Positions 40,896 to 54,445 of a stretch of 64,000 nucleotides of DNA are shown in pieces; position 1 is the first letter of the stretch, and every line of letters starts with the position of its first letter. The translations under genes were made by a program, and so were the position numbers. The stretch is from Nocardia asteroides (GTDB lineage Bacteria > Actinomycetota > Actinomycetes > Mycobacteriales > Mycobacteriaceae), in assembly GCF_900637185.1 (NCBI RefSeq), contig NZ_LR134352.1, forward strand, positions 2,046,001 through 2,110,000, written 5' to 3'. The notes below the pieces were generated by a model, which was not told the DNA's origin, made no database searches, and saw nothing but the letters and a program-made list of their open reading frames with translations.

Positions 40896-41336
40896 TTGCA
40901 AACCGGGATGGTTCTGCTGATCATTCTGGTGCTGACGCTCGTGTTCGTAGCAGGTGCATCGACCTACCGGCTGGTGATGCTGCGCCGGGGCGGTACGGCC
41001 GCCCTGCTGCGGGTATTGCCCGCGCGCGGCGGCCAGGGCTGGCGGCACGGTCTCATCCGCTACGACGAGGATCGCCTCGTCTTCTTCAAATTGACCAGCC
41101 TGAAATTCGGTCCGGACAGCACCGTGCACCGGCAAGGCCTCGAGATCGTCGAGCGACGCGCGCCGCAGGGCGACGAATTCGACATCATGGCCGAGGGCAT
41201 CGTGGTGGTAGCCGTCACCGATCCGCACAACAGTTTCGAGCTCGCGCTCGACCGCGGATCGATGGCGGCTTTTCTGTCCTGGATGGAGTCGCGCCCGTCC
41301 GATCGCGCGCGCCGTACCCGCGGAGGCCAGCCGTGA
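40896..41336 (+). CDS. DUF2550 family protein
   Basis: A 146-residue protein with one N-terminal transmembrane helix (about 4-24) and a soluble domain with 'RGGTAALLRVLPARGGQGWRH' features (in part) and 'RRAPQGDEFDIMAEGIVVV', the hallmark of DUF2550 (Rv1312-like). The function is unknown. TTG 40896 is likely the start because AAAGGGCG lies 7 bases upstream; the ATG at 40908 has no spaced ribosome-binding site. Its end overlaps the next gene by 4 bases (GTGA). Confidence 0.85.
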   Translation: MQTGMVLLIILVLTLVFVAGASTYRLVMLRRGGTAALLRVLPARGGQGWRHGLIRYDEDRLVFFKLTSLKFGPDSTVHRQGLEIVERRAPQGDEFDIMAEGIVVVAVTDPHNSFELALDRGSMAAFLSWMESRPSDRARRTRGGQP

Positions 41337-41911
41337 GCGTCCACCTGACCCGGATCTACACCCGCACCGGTGACGACGGCACCACCGGCCTGAGCGATTT
41401 CTCCCGGGTGCCCAAGACCGACCCCCGCCTGGTCGCCTACGCCGACTGCGACGAGGCCAACGCGGCGCTCGGCGTCGCGGTCGCGCTCGGCGCGCCGGCG
41501 CCCGAGGTGCTCGCGGTCCTGCGCCAGATCCAGAACGACCTGTTCGACGCGGGCGCGGATCTGTCGACGCCGGTGGTCGAGGATCCCAAGTACCCGCCCC
41601 TGCGGATCACCCAGCCCTACATCGATCGGCTGGAGAAGTGGTGTGACGAGTTCAACGAGGGCCTGGCCCCGCTGAATTCGTTCATCCTGCCCGGCGGTAC
41701 CCCGATTGCCGCGCTGTTGCACACGGCACGCACCGTGGTGCGACGCGCCGAGCGTTCGGCCTGGGCCGCGGTCGAGGCGCACCCCGACGACACCAATGTG
41801 CTGCCGGCCAAATACCTCAATCGGCTGTCGGACCTGCTGTTCATCCTGAGCCGTGCCACCAATCCCGAGGGGGATGTGCTGTGGCAGCCGGGCGGCGGAG
41901 CCGCGCGCTGA
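41333..41911 (+). CDS. Cob(I)alamin adenosyltransferase, PduO type
   Basis: A 192-residue trimeric enzyme making adenosylcobalamin from ATP and cob(I)alamin. The ATP-binding N-terminus is 'IYTRTGDDGTTGLSDFSRV', the trimer-interface helix carries 'RTVVRRAERSAW' and the C-terminal motif is 'YLNRLSDLLFILSRATN'. It supplies the cofactor for mutases such as the IcmF encoded at 4.1-7.3 kb. The GTG start overlaps the DUF2550 stop. Confidence 0.93.
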   Translation: MSVHLTRIYTRTGDDGTTGLSDFSRVPKTDPRLVAYADCDEANAALGVAVALGAPAPEVLAVLRQIQNDLFDAGADLSTPVVEDPKYPPLRITQPYIDRLEKWCDEFNEGLAPLNSFILPGGTPIAALLHTARTVVRRAERSAWAAVEAHPDDTNVLPAKYLNRLSDLLFILSRATNPEGDVLWQPGGGAAR

Positions 41912-41989
41912 AAGCCTCTCGGTGACGCCAGGATCGGTCGGTTTGGCGTCGGGGGCGTGTCGCCGGGCAACGGTCGATAAGCTTGCGGG

Positions 41990-43270
41990 GTGAGCGAACG
42001 GTTTCTGGTCTCCGGCGGTAATCAGCTCGTCGGCGAGGTCGCGGTCGGCGGCGCGAAGAACAGCGTGCTGAAGCTGATGGCCGCCGCTTTGCTGGCGGAG
42101 GGCACAACCACCATCACCAACTGCCCCGACATCCTCGATGTGCCGCTGATGGCCGAGGTGCTGCGCGGGCTCGGTTGCGATGTGACCATCTCCGACGACG
42201 AGAGCGGCGACCGTTCGGTCTGCACGATCGTCACTCCGCCGGAGCCCAAATACCACGCCGACTTCCCGGCGGTCACCCAGTTCCGCGCCTCGGTGTGCGT
42301 GCTCGGTCCGCTGATGGCGCGCTGTAAGCGCGCGGTCGTGGCGCTGCCCGGCGGCGACGCCATCGGTTCGCGGCCGCTCGACATGCACCAGCAGGGCCTG
42401 CGTCTGCTCGGCGCGACCAGCGAGATCGAGCACGGCTGCGTGGTCGCCCGCGCCGACGAGCTCCAGGGCGCCCGCATCCGGCTCGACTTCCCGTCGGTGG
42501 GCGCCACCGAGAACATCCTGATGGCGGCCGTGCTCGCCGAGGGAGAGACGGTCATCGACAACGCGGCGCGCGAGCCCGACATCGTCGACCTGTGCACCAT
42601 GCTCGTGCAGATGGGTGCGCGGATCGAGGGTGCCGGTTCCTCGGTGCTCACGGTGCAGGGCGTGAAGAGCCTCTCGCCCACCACGCACCGGGTGATCGGC
42701 GACCGCATCGTCGCCGCCACCTGGGGTATCGCGGCCGCCATGACCACCGGCGATGTCCGCGTCACCGGGGTGAACCCGAAGCACCTGGCCCTGGTGCTGG
42801 ACAAGCTCCGCTCGGCGGGCGCTCGAATCTCCTACGAGCCCAACGGTTTCCGCGTGGTCCAGCCGGAGCGCCCGCGTGCGGTGAACTTCGCGACGCTGCC
42901 GTTCCCCGGTTTCCCGACCGACCTGCAGCCGATGGCCATCGGCCTGGCCGCCATCGCCGACGGCACCTCGATGATCACCGAGAACGTCTTCGAGGCGCGC
43001 TTCCGCTTCGTCGAGGAGATGATCCGGCTGGGTGCCGACGCCAGGACCGACGGCCACCACGCGGTGGTGCGCGGTATCCCGCGGCTGTCGAGCGCGCCGG
43101 TGTGGTCGTCCGACATTCGCGCCGGCGCGGGCCTCGTGCTGGCCGGCCTGGTGGCCGACGGCGTCACCGAAGTGCACGATGTCTTCCACATCGACCGCGG
43201 CTACCCGAAGTTCGTCGAGCAGATGCAGGCGCTGGGCGGGCAGGTCGAGCGCGTGGGTACGCCGAAATAG
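41990..43270 (+). CDS. murA: UDP-N-acetylglucosamine 1-carboxyvinyltransferase
   Basis: A 426-residue enzyme performing the first committed step of peptidoglycan synthesis. Typical EPSP-like repeats are present, with '[16 protein letters not shown]' at the N-terminus. The active-site loop reads '[15 protein letters not shown]': Asp123 replaces the cysteine that fosfomycin attacks in most bacteria, as in mycobacteria. GTG 41990 is the start. The rRNA operon promoter lies only 18 bases after its stop. Confidence 0.96.
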   Translation: MSERFLVSGGNQLVGEVAVGGAKNSVLKLMAAALLAEGTTTITNCPDILDVPLMAEVLRGLGCDVTISDDESGDRSVCTIVTPPEPKYHADFPAVTQFRASVCVLGPLMARCKRAVVALPGGDAIGSRPLDMHQQGLRLLGATSEIEHGCVVARADELQGARIRLDFPSVGATENILMAAVLAEGETVIDNAAREPDIVDLCTMLVQMGARIEGAGSSVLTVQGVKSLSPTTHRVIGDRIVAATWGIAAAMTTGDVRVTGVNPKHLALVLDKLRSAGARISYEPNGFRVVQPERPRAVNFATLPFPGFPTDLQPMAIGLAAIADGTSMITENVFEARFRFVEEMIRLGADARTDGHHAVVRGIPRLSSAPVWSSDIRAGAGLVLAGLVADGVTEVHDVFHIDRGYPKFVEQMQALGGQVERVGTPK

Positions 43271-43288
43271 GTTGCCTGACCAGGCGAT

Positions 43289-43317
43289 TTGACTTCGTGT
43301 TCGTCGGTGCGTAACTT
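43289..43317 (+). promoter_or_regulatory. rRNA operon promoter P1
   Basis: TTGACT (43289-43294), a 17-base spacer and TAACTT (43312-43317) make a near-ideal housekeeping-sigma promoter right after murA. Confidence 0.8.
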
Positions 43318-43401
43318 AATTCGAGTCAGAGCGACACGGACACCGACAAGGTGACGATGAGCGCCTGACAGATCACCTGGTCAGACTCTCTCCCTCCGAA
43401 C

Positions 43402-43431
43402 TTGCTTCGGTCGAGTCGTCTGCGCTAGGTT
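43402..43431 (+). promoter_or_regulatory. Possible rRNA promoter P2
   Basis: TTGCTT (43402-43407), an 18-base spacer and TAGGTT (43426-43431). It is weaker than P1, but tandem promoters are usual for rrn operons. Confidence 0.45.
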
Positions 43432-43489
43432 GGAACAGTTGCCCTGCCGAAGCCCCTTCGAAAAAGTTGTGGGTAGAGGCTTGTGCGTG

Positions 43490-43517
43490 TGTTCTTTGAG
43501 AACTCAATAGTGTGTCG
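43490..43517 (+). promoter_or_regulatory. boxA-like antitermination site and 5' half of the 16S processing stem
   Basis: TGTTCTTTGAGAACTC (43490-43505) is the boxA-type element of actinobacterial rrn leaders. CAATAGTGTGTCG (43505-43517) is exactly complementary to 45358-45370 behind 16S, forming the RNase III precursor stem. Confidence 0.75.
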
Positions 43518-43685
43518 ATGAATGTCAGTGCCAATTATTATTGGCTCCGCTTCTCATACCCCCCGGTTGAGGAGTGGACATTTTGAATGTCAGCAAATTT
43601 TTGCTGGTGTTCGGTTTTGCTAGGTTTTCGGACTCTAGTCTTTAGATTGTTCTGATTGCACCCTTCGGGGTGTGGTTGAGAGTCT

Positions 43686-48644
<4,959 letters not shown>

Positions 48645-48729
48645 GTGTTACGCGTCCACTGTGCGGTATCTGAAACAACAGACACTGCAGCAAACCTACT
48701 TTGTGGGGAGCGCTGTCTAGTTTCATAGT

Positions 48730-48849
48730 GTTACGGCGGTTATAGCGGTGGGGAAACGCCCGGTCCCATTCCGAACCCGGAAGCTAAGGCCACCTGCGCC
48801 GATGGTACTGCACTCGACAGGGTGTGGGAGAGTAGGACACCGCCGGAAC
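48730..48849 (+). rRNA. rrf: 5S ribosomal RNA
   Basis: About 120 bases. The terminal stem GTTACGGCGGT pairs with ACCGCCGGAAC with one mismatch. The conserved 'CGGTCCCATTCCGAACCCGG' loop and the 'GTAGGACACCGCC' end are typical. It follows 23S by about 85 bases. Confidence 0.95.
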
Positions 48850-48858
48850 ATCATTGCG

Positions 48859-48892
48859 AAAGGCCCTCCAACTTCGGTTGGAGGGCCTTTTT
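48859..48892 (+). terminator. rRNA operon terminator
   Basis: A perfect 14-bp stem (48859-48872 with 48877-48890) with a TTCG tetraloop followed by a TTTTT run is a textbook intrinsic terminator. It ends 32 bases before the nucS start. Confidence 0.95.
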
Positions 48893-48924
48893 GCGTTCCC
48901 GGACCGGTCACCTAGAGTGCATGG

Positions 48925-49668
48925 GTGCGCCTTGTCATTGCTCGTTGCCAGGTCGACTACGTCGGTCGACTGACCGCCCACCTCCCGATGGCTCGCCGGT
49001 TACTGCTGATCAAGGCCGACGGGTCGGTTCTCGTGCACTCCGACGGCGGCTCGTACAAGCCGCTGAACTGGATGAGCCCGCCGTGCTGGCTGGAGGAACG
49101 CGATATCGCGACCCTGGTCCCCGCGGAGCTGCCCGACGGCGTGACTCCGCTGCGGGAGGGCCACACGGCGCTGCCGGACACCATCAAGGCGCTGTGGGTG
49201 GTCACCAACAAGGCCGGCGAGGAACTGCGGATCACCATCGAGGACATCGAGCACGACTCCTCGCACGAACTCGGTGTCGACCCCGGCCTGGTCAAGGACG
49301 GCGTGGAAGCGCATCTGCAGGAGCTGCTGGCCGAACACGTGACGAAGCTCGGGGAGGGGTACACCCTCGTCCGGCGCGAATACATGACCGCCATCGGCCC
49401 GGTGGACCTGCTGTGCCGCGACGCCGACGGGGCGACCGTGGCGGTGGAGATCAAGCGGCGCGGGGAGATCGACGGCGTCGAACAGCTCACCCGCTACCTG
49501 GAACTGCTGAACCGTGACCCGCTGCTGGCGCCGGTGGCGGGCGTGTTCGCCGCCCAGCAGATCAAGCCGCAGGCGCGCACGCTCGCCGAGGACCGGGGAA
49601 TCCGCTGCCTCACGCTCGATTACGACGAGCTGCGTGGCACGGAGAGCAACGTTTTCCGCCTCTTCTAG
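48925..49668 (+). CDS. nucS: Mismatch-specific endonuclease NucS (EndoMS)
   Basis: A 247-residue nuclease that cuts both strands at mismatched bases and replaces MutS/MutL in actinobacteria. The N-terminal DNA-binding/dimerisation domain ([20 protein letters not shown]) is followed by a RecB-like nuclease domain with Asp161 (GPVDLLC), Glu175 and Lys177 ([13 protein letters not shown]). The C-terminal RLF is the usual clamp-binding end. An insert of about 20 residues (about 58-88) makes it longer than I recall for the mycobacterial protein. GTG 48925; the start is close behind the rrn terminator. Confidence 0.94.
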   Translation: MRLVIARCQVDYVGRLTAHLPMARRLLLIKADGSVLVHSDGGSYKPLNWMSPPCWLEERDIATLVPAELPDGVTPLREGHTALPDTIKALWVVTNKAGEELRITIEDIEHDSSHELGVDPGLVKDGVEAHLQELLAEHVTKLGEGYTLVRREYMTAIGPVDLLCRDADGATVAVEIKRRGEIDGVEQLTRYLELLNRDPLLAPVAGVFAAQQIKPQARTLAEDRGIRCLTLDYDELRGTESNVFRLF

Positions 49669-49678
49669 GCTCAGAACC

Positions 49679-49969
49679 ATGCCGCGACGCAAACCACGCT
49701 CAGGACGACGTAGCGACCCCGCGCCGATCGGGGACGTCTACGGGCGCACCGAGGACGGGCCGGGCGACGAAACCTACATCGTGCGTACCGTTCCCGGCGC
49801 GCGAGCGGTGAAGACGTATCGCTGTCCCGGCTGTGATCACGAGATCATGCCCGGTGTCGCCCACATCGTGGCCTGGGACGCCGACGGCGGCGAGGACGAT
49901 CGCAGGCATTGGCATCAGGGGTGCTGGAACGGCCGGCGTACACGCGGGATCACCCGCCGCTGGTCCTGA
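49679..49969 (+). CDS. Small zinc-finger-like hypothetical protein next to nucS
   Basis: A 96-residue basic protein. The head is rich in Arg/Lys (RRKPRSGRRSD), and the core has a CxxC...H...H...C arrangement (YRCPGCDHEI, then HWHQGCW) that could bind one zinc. The same small protein follows nucS in related genomes as far as I recall. It starts 10 bases after the nucS stop and is likely co-transcribed. A role with NucS is only an inference from position. Confidence 0.75.
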   Translation: MPRRKPRSGRRSDPAPIGDVYGRTEDGPGDETYIVRTVPGARAVKTYRCPGCDHEIMPGVAHIVAWDADGGEDDRRHWHQGCWNGRRTRGITRRWS

Positions 49970-49984
49970 TCGACGAAGACAGCG

Positions 49985-50028
49985 AAAACCGAAGGCCGCC
50001 TCGAACATTCGAGGCGGCCTTCGGTTTT
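49985..50028. terminator. Bidirectional terminator
   Basis: A 21-bp perfect inverted repeat (49985-50005 with 50008-50028) starts with AAAA and ends with TTTT, so it can end both the nucS transcript and the convergent coiled-coil gene. Confidence 0.92.
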
Positions 50029-50068
50029 CTTCGACTGTATGGGTGGAGCAATGTCGTCGGGTCAGACG

Positions 50069-51076
50069 TCAGTTGCTGATGTCGGCGCTCTCGCGGTCCT
50101 CGTCGACGATGTCCTCGTCGGCGTCGGCGACCTCGGGGATGGCCTTGGTCTGGCGCGAGCCCGACACGGACTTGTTGTTGCCGTTGTTGCTGATCGACTT
50201 GCGCTCGGGGGCGCCGTCGAGCAGCTCGCTCTCGCGGTTGACCGCGGCGAGCATGGCGGGCACCGAGTCGAGCTGACCGCGGATACCGAGCAGCTGGGCC
50301 AGGACCCGGCCGCGCAGCACGCGCATCTCCTCGGCCAGTTCCTTCGCGTGCGCGATCTTGCGCTCGGAGGTCTGGGTGGCGGAGCTGATCAGGCGGTTCG
50401 ACTCGTCGGTCGCGTCCTTGATCCGCTGGGCGGCCTCGGCGCGGCTGGTGGCCTCGAGCTCCTCCATGGCACGGGTCAGCTTGGTGCGCCGATCGTTCAT
50501 GGTGGCCTCGAAGTCCTGCTGGGTGGCCTTGCGCTTGGCCTCGGCCTCCTTGCCGAGACGTTCCACATCGGCCTGCGCGGCCTCGATGATCTTGGCGGAC
50601 TCGGTGCGCGCGTTCGCGAGGGTCTGCTCGAACTCGATCTCGAGTGCCTCGCGCTTCTCCTTGGTCTCCGCGAGCAGCGACTCGTACTTGCCACGCATCT
50701 CGGTGGCCTGCTGCTCGGCGATCGACACCATCTCCGCGGCCTCGGCCTGCGCCAGCGCGCGGACCTCGGACGCTTCGTCCGAGGCCAGGCGCAGCATGCG
50801 CGAGATACGGTCGGACATGCCTTCGGCGGTGGTCGGCGGCACGGACAGCCGGTCGACCTCCTTGCGGAGCTCGTCGATCTCGTCCCGGGCGTCTTCCAGC
50901 TGGCTGGCGAGATTCCGGGCCTGCGCGGCGGCAGCGTCCCGGTCGGTGGCGGTGACGCGGAGCTCGGCGTCGAAGCGGTCGAAGTAGTTGCGCACCTCGT
51001 CTTGCGCATAACCCTTGCGCACAACGGTGAAGGGCAGTGCAACGAAGCGATTGCGATCGGACTCAGGTGACGACAT
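50069..51076 (-). CDS. DivIVA-like coiled-coil protein
   Basis: A 335-residue protein. The N-terminus (FTVVRKGYAQDEVRNYFD) matches the DivIVA-type membrane-targeting motif; residues about 35-80 and 95-265 are long coiled coils rich in Ala, Glu, Lys and Arg. The C-terminus is acidic and disordered. It is a likely cytoskeletal or polar-growth protein like those that guide tip growth in mycobacteria and streptomycetes, but it is not Wag31 itself. ATG 51076 is preferred to 51085. Confidence 0.82.
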   Translation of the reverse strand: MSSPESDRNRFVALPFTVVRKGYAQDEVRNYFDRFDAELRVTATDRDAAAAQARNLASQLEDARDEIDELRKEVDRLSVPPTTAEGMSDRISRMLRLASDEASEVRALAQAEAAEMVSIAEQQATEMRGKYESLLAETKEKREALEIEFEQTLANARTESAKIIEAAQADVERLGKEAEAKRKATQQDFEATMNDRRTKLTRAMEELEATSRAEAAQRIKDATDESNRLISSATQTSERKIAHAKELAEEMRVLRGRVLAQLLGIRGQLDSVPAMLAAVNRESELLDGAPERKSISNNGNNKSVSGSRQTKAIPEVADADEDIVDEDRESADISN

Positions 51077-51162
51077 GGCACACAAAATACAGCCTCGAGC
51101 GACCCTATGGAGACTCGACCGTGATTGTGATCTCGCCGAGATTTACCAACCGTATCTCCGTA

Positions 51163-51624
51163 CTAGTGCGTAACATTCGGGTTCGGCTCGACGAGCTCCA
51201 CCAGCACACCGCCAGCATCCTTCGGATGGATGAAATTGATGCGGGAATCCGCGGTGCCGTGACGTGGGGCTTCGTACAGCAAACGCAGCCCGCGGTCGCG
51301 CAGGAACGCCGAAACGGCCTCGATGTCGGTGACCCGGTAGGCCAGCTGCTGCAGGCCGGGGCCGCTGCGGTCGATGAACTTGGCGATGGTCGACTCCGGG
51401 GTGAGTGGAGCCAGCAACTGCAGGGCGGTCGCGCGGTCGGCCGCGGCGGGGCACGACAGCATCGCCTCGACCACGCCCTGGGCCTCGTTCACCTCGCGAT
51501 GGGTCTCCACCATGCCGAGGTTGTCGGTGTACCAGGCCACGGCGGCGTCGAGGTCGGGCACGGCGATACCCACGTGGTCGACGGCGATGACGTAGTCGGC
51601 GGGGATGATGTTTTCGTTGGTCAC
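51163..51624 (-). CDS. mce: Methylmalonyl-CoA epimerase
   Basis: A 153-residue VOC-fold enzyme interconverting (R)- and (S)-methylmalonyl-CoA. The strand motifs 'VDHVGIAVPDLDAA', 'NEAQGVVEAML' and 'NFIHPKDAGGVLVEL' match the family. Of the four metal ligands known in the Propionibacterium enzyme, His17, Gln69 and Glu143 are present, but the fourth His is Gln93 (LQQLAYRV). It starts with GTG and is divergent from the thiolase gene. Confidence 0.88.
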   Translation of the reverse strand: MTNENIIPADYVIAVDHVGIAVPDLDAAVAWYTDNLGMVETHREVNEAQGVVEAMLSCPAAADRATALQLLAPLTPESTIAKFIDRSGPGLQQLAYRVTDIEAVSAFLRDRGLRLLYEAPRHGTADSRINFIHPKDAGGVLVELVEPNPNVTH

Positions 51625-51757
51625 ACCTCGAAGCTAGCGAACACCTGCGTGCGGGGCGCGGGCCGATACCGGTTACCGTTGAGTGCAACCCTTGACGCGC
51701 GCGGCCGATCGCTGTGTGCATCGGGGCGAGGTTCGACTCAATGAATGCGAGGCTTTC

Positions 51758-52942
51758 GTGACGACTTCTGTCATCGTGTCCGGTGCGCGTACCCCGGTCG
51801 GCAGGCTCCTGGGCGGTCTGAAGGACTTCAAGGCCTCGGATCTGGCCGGTGTGGCCATCAAGGCGGCGCTGGAGAAGGGTGGTGTGGCGCCCGAGCAGGT
51901 CGACTACGTCATCCTCGGTCAGGTGCTGCAGGCCGGCGCCGGGCAGCTGCCCGCCCGCCAGGCCGCGATCGCCGCGGGCATCCCGATGGATGTGCCGTCG
52001 CTGCTGATCAACAAGGTCTGCCTGTCCGGCATCAACGCCATCGCGCTGGCCGATCAGCTGATCCGCGCCGGTGAGCACGAGATCATCGTGGCCGGCGGCA
52101 TGGAGTCGATGAGCCAGACCCCGCACCTGCTGCCCAAGAGCCGCGAGGGCCACAAGTACGGCGACACCACCCTGGTGGACCACATGGCCTACGACGGCCT
52201 GCACGACGTGATCACCGACCAGGCGATGGGCCTGCTGACCGAGGACCGCAACGACCTCGACAAGGTCAGTCGCGAGGAGCAGGACGCGCTGGCCGCGGCC
52301 TCGCACCAGCGTGCCGCCGCCGCGTGGAAGAACGGCGTGTTCGAGAACGAGGTCGTGCCGGTCGCCGTGCCGCAGCGCAAGGGCGACCCGATCTACGTCA
52401 CCGAGGACGAGGGCATCCGCGCCGACACCACCGTGGAGTCGCTGGCCAAGCTGCGTCCGGCCTTCCGCAAGGACGGCACCGTGACGGCGGGCACCGCCTC
52501 GCAGATCTCCGACGGCGCGGCCGCCGTGATCGTGATGAGCAAGGCCAAGGCGCAGGAGCTGGGGCTGGAATGGATCGCCGAGATCGGCGCCGCCGGCCAG
52601 GTTGCCGGTCCGGACTCGACCCTGCAGGACCAGCCGGCCAACGCCATCCTCGCCGCGTGCGCGAAGGAAGGCATCACCCCGGCCGACCTGGACCTGATCG
52701 AGATCAACGAGGCCTTCGCGGCCGTCGGCGTCTCCTCGACCAAGAAGCTGGGCTACGACCCGGAGAAGGTCAACGTCAACGGTGGTGCCATCTCCATCGG
52801 TCACCCGCTGGGCATGTCGGGCGCGCGCATCCTGCTGCACCTGGCGCTGGAGCTGAAGCGTCGCGGTGGCGGCGTCGGCGCGGCCGCCCTGTGCGGTGGC
52901 GGTGGCCAGGGCGACGCACTCATCATCCGCGTCCCCGCCTGA
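51758..52942 (+). CDS. fadA4: Acetyl-CoA acetyltransferase (thiolase, FadA4-like)
   Basis: A 394-residue thiolase that joins or splits acetyl-CoA units. The nucleophilic cysteine is in '[13 protein letters not shown]', the conserved 'EINEAFAAV' and '[17 protein letters not shown]' (catalytic His) follow, and the second cysteine is in '[14 protein letters not shown]'. GTG 51758 begins the conserved '[14 protein letters not shown]'. In M. tuberculosis the same neighbour is fadA4. A strong hairpin follows the stop. Confidence 0.95.
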   Translation: MTTSVIVSGARTPVGRLLGGLKDFKASDLAGVAIKAALEKGGVAPEQVDYVILGQVLQAGAGQLPARQAAIAAGIPMDVPSLLINKVCLSGINAIALADQLIRAGEHEIIVAGGMESMSQTPHLLPKSREGHKYGDTTLVDHMAYDGLHDVITDQAMGLLTEDRNDLDKVSREEQDALAAASHQRAAAAWKNGVFENEVVPVAVPQRKGDPIYVTEDEGIRADTTVESLAKLRPAFRKDGTVTAGTASQISDGAAAVIVMSKAKAQELGLEWIAEIGAAGQVAGPDSTLQDQPANAILAACAKEGITPADLDLIEINEAFAAVGVSSTKKLGYDPEKVNVNGGAISIGHPLGMSGARILLHLALELKRRGGGVGAAALCGGGGQGDALIIRVPA

Positions 52943-52953
52943 TTCCGTTCGTC

Positions 52954-52995
52954 CACTTCGGGCCCCCGCGCTGTCGAGCGTGGGGGCCCGAAGTG
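52954..52995 (+). terminator. Terminator after the thiolase gene
   Basis: The 19-base arms (52954-52972 and 52977-52995) are complementary with one mismatch, only 12 bases after the stop. Confidence 0.85.
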
Positions 52996-53045
52996 TGAGC
53001 GGTCCAACTACTACGTGCTGTAGCTCATCCGGCACAATGGCTGGT

Positions 53046-53411
53046 ATGGGTTTCTTCGATCTGCGGTCCACTGCCAGCCGGTTCCGGTTCTTCGCGGTGC
53101 TCGAGGCGCTGTCCTGGGTCGGTCTGCTGACCGGCATGGCGTTCAAGTACCTGCCCGCCGAGGGCAACGAGATCGGCGTGAAGATCTTCGGGCCGGTGCA
53201 CGGCGCCATCTTCGTGCTGTTCGTGATCACCGCGCTGCTGGCCGCGCGTGAGCTCGAATGGAGCTGGAAGACCACCGTGCTGGCGCTGGCGTCGAGCATT
53301 CCGCCGCTGGCCACCGTGATCTTCGAGATCTGGGCCGTGCGCACCGGCCAGCTCGGCGAGCTGAGCACCGGCGCCAAGGGCTCCCCGGCAGCCGCGCCGA
53401 CGGCTTCGTGA
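53046..53411 (+). CDS. DUF3817 membrane protein
   Basis: A 121-residue protein with three hydrophobic segments. The opening 'FRFFAVLEALSWVGLLTGM' and the paired 'GPVHGAIFVLFVITALLA' are the DUF3817 hallmarks. Its function is unknown. An alternative ATG at 53037 adds three residues. The gene ends 13 bases before the thioredoxin-like gene, so the two are probably one operon. Confidence 0.85.
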   Translation: MGFFDLRSTASRFRFFAVLEALSWVGLLTGMAFKYLPAEGNEIGVKIFGPVHGAIFVLFVITALLAARELEWSWKTTVLALASSIPPLATVIFEIWAVRTGQLGELSTGAKGSPAAAPTAS

Positions 53412-53424
53412 CAAACTGGAAACC

Positions 53425-54336
53425 GTGACTCGACCCGCTGCCCGTCGTCCTTCGCCCGCCGCTGCCGCTGCCATGTCCGGCGCGGTGGACCTGTCCGCGC
53501 TGAAGCAGCCGCCCGCCGCTCCCGGCGGTGCGCCTGCGGCCTCGGGGAACCACTCGGTGACCGAGGCGGATTTCGAGACCAAGGTGATCCGCCGCTCGAT
53601 GCAGGTGCCCGTGGTGGTCGCGCTGTACTCGCAGCGCAGCCCGGGCAGCGTCGAGCTGATCCGCACGCTCGAACGGCTCAACGCCGACGATCGCGGCGGC
53701 TGGGATCTGGCCGCCATCGAGGCCGAGCCGAACATGAACATCGTGCAGGCCCTGCGGGTGCAGGGCATTCCCACGGTGATCGCGGTGGCGGGCGGACAGC
53801 CGCTGGCCGATTTCGAGGGCGCGCAGCCCGAGGCGCAGGTGCGGCAGTGGCTGGACGCGGTGATGGACGCGACCGCGGGCAAGCTCGAGGGCGACCCGAA
53901 CGCCGCCGAGGCCGCGCCCGAGGTCGAGGACCCGCGCTTCACCGCCGCCGAAGACGCCCTCGCCGAGGGTGACATCGCCGGCGCCGAGGCCGCCTACGAG
54001 GCGATCCTGGCCGAGGAGCCCGCCAACGAGGAAGCCAAGGCGGCGCTGCGTCAGCTGCGGTTCCTGACCAGGGCGCAGCAGGTCGACCCGGCCGTGGTCG
54101 CCACCGCCGACGCCGACCCGGCCAACCTGGACGCCGCACTCGACGCGGCCGACGTGGAACTGCTCGAGCAGCGCCCGGAGGCGGCGTTCGACCGGATCAT
54201 CGCGGCCGTCAAGCGCACGGCGGGCGACGACCGCACCAGGGCCCGCACCCGGCTGCTCGAACTGTTCGAGCTGTTCGACCCGGCCGAGCCGTTCGTGGTC
54301 GCGGCCCGGCGCAAGCTGGCCGCCGCGCTGTACTGA
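53425..54336 (+). CDS. Thioredoxin-fold co-chaperone-like protein without active-site cysteines
   Basis: A 303-residue protein. A disordered N-terminus is followed by a thioredoxin fold (about 45-145, with 'GIPTVIAVAGGQPLADFEG') and by TPR-like helices (about 170-300), the architecture of YbbN/CnoX. Where thioredoxin has WCGPC it reads 'LYSQRSPGSVEL', so neither redox cysteine is present and a holdase or scaffold role is more likely. It starts at GTG. Confidence 0.87.
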   Translation: MTRPAARRPSPAAAAAMSGAVDLSALKQPPAAPGGAPAASGNHSVTEADFETKVIRRSMQVPVVVALYSQRSPGSVELIRTLERLNADDRGGWDLAAIEAEPNMNIVQALRVQGIPTVIAVAGGQPLADFEGAQPEAQVRQWLDAVMDATAGKLEGDPNAAEAAPEVEDPRFTAAEDALAEGDIAGAEAAYEAILAEEPANEEAKAALRQLRFLTRAQQVDPAVVATADADPANLDAALDAADVELLEQRPEAAFDRIIAAVKRTAGDDRTRARTRLLELFELFDPAEPFVVAARRKLAAALY

Positions 54337-54353
54337 CCCCGTCCCCCTCCACT

Positions 54354-54389
54354 CGAGGCCGTCCCGGCTGAACTGCCGGGGCGGCCTCG
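54354..54389 (+). terminator. Terminator after the thioredoxin-like gene
   Basis: A 15-bp stem (54354-54368 with 54375-54389, one T-G pair) with a 6-base loop starts 17 bases after the stop. Confidence 0.85.
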
Positions 54390-54445
54390 TCGTATCCCCG
54401 GGTAGACCCGCGGCACCCGCCGCGAGCTGACTCGAGGAGTACGAC

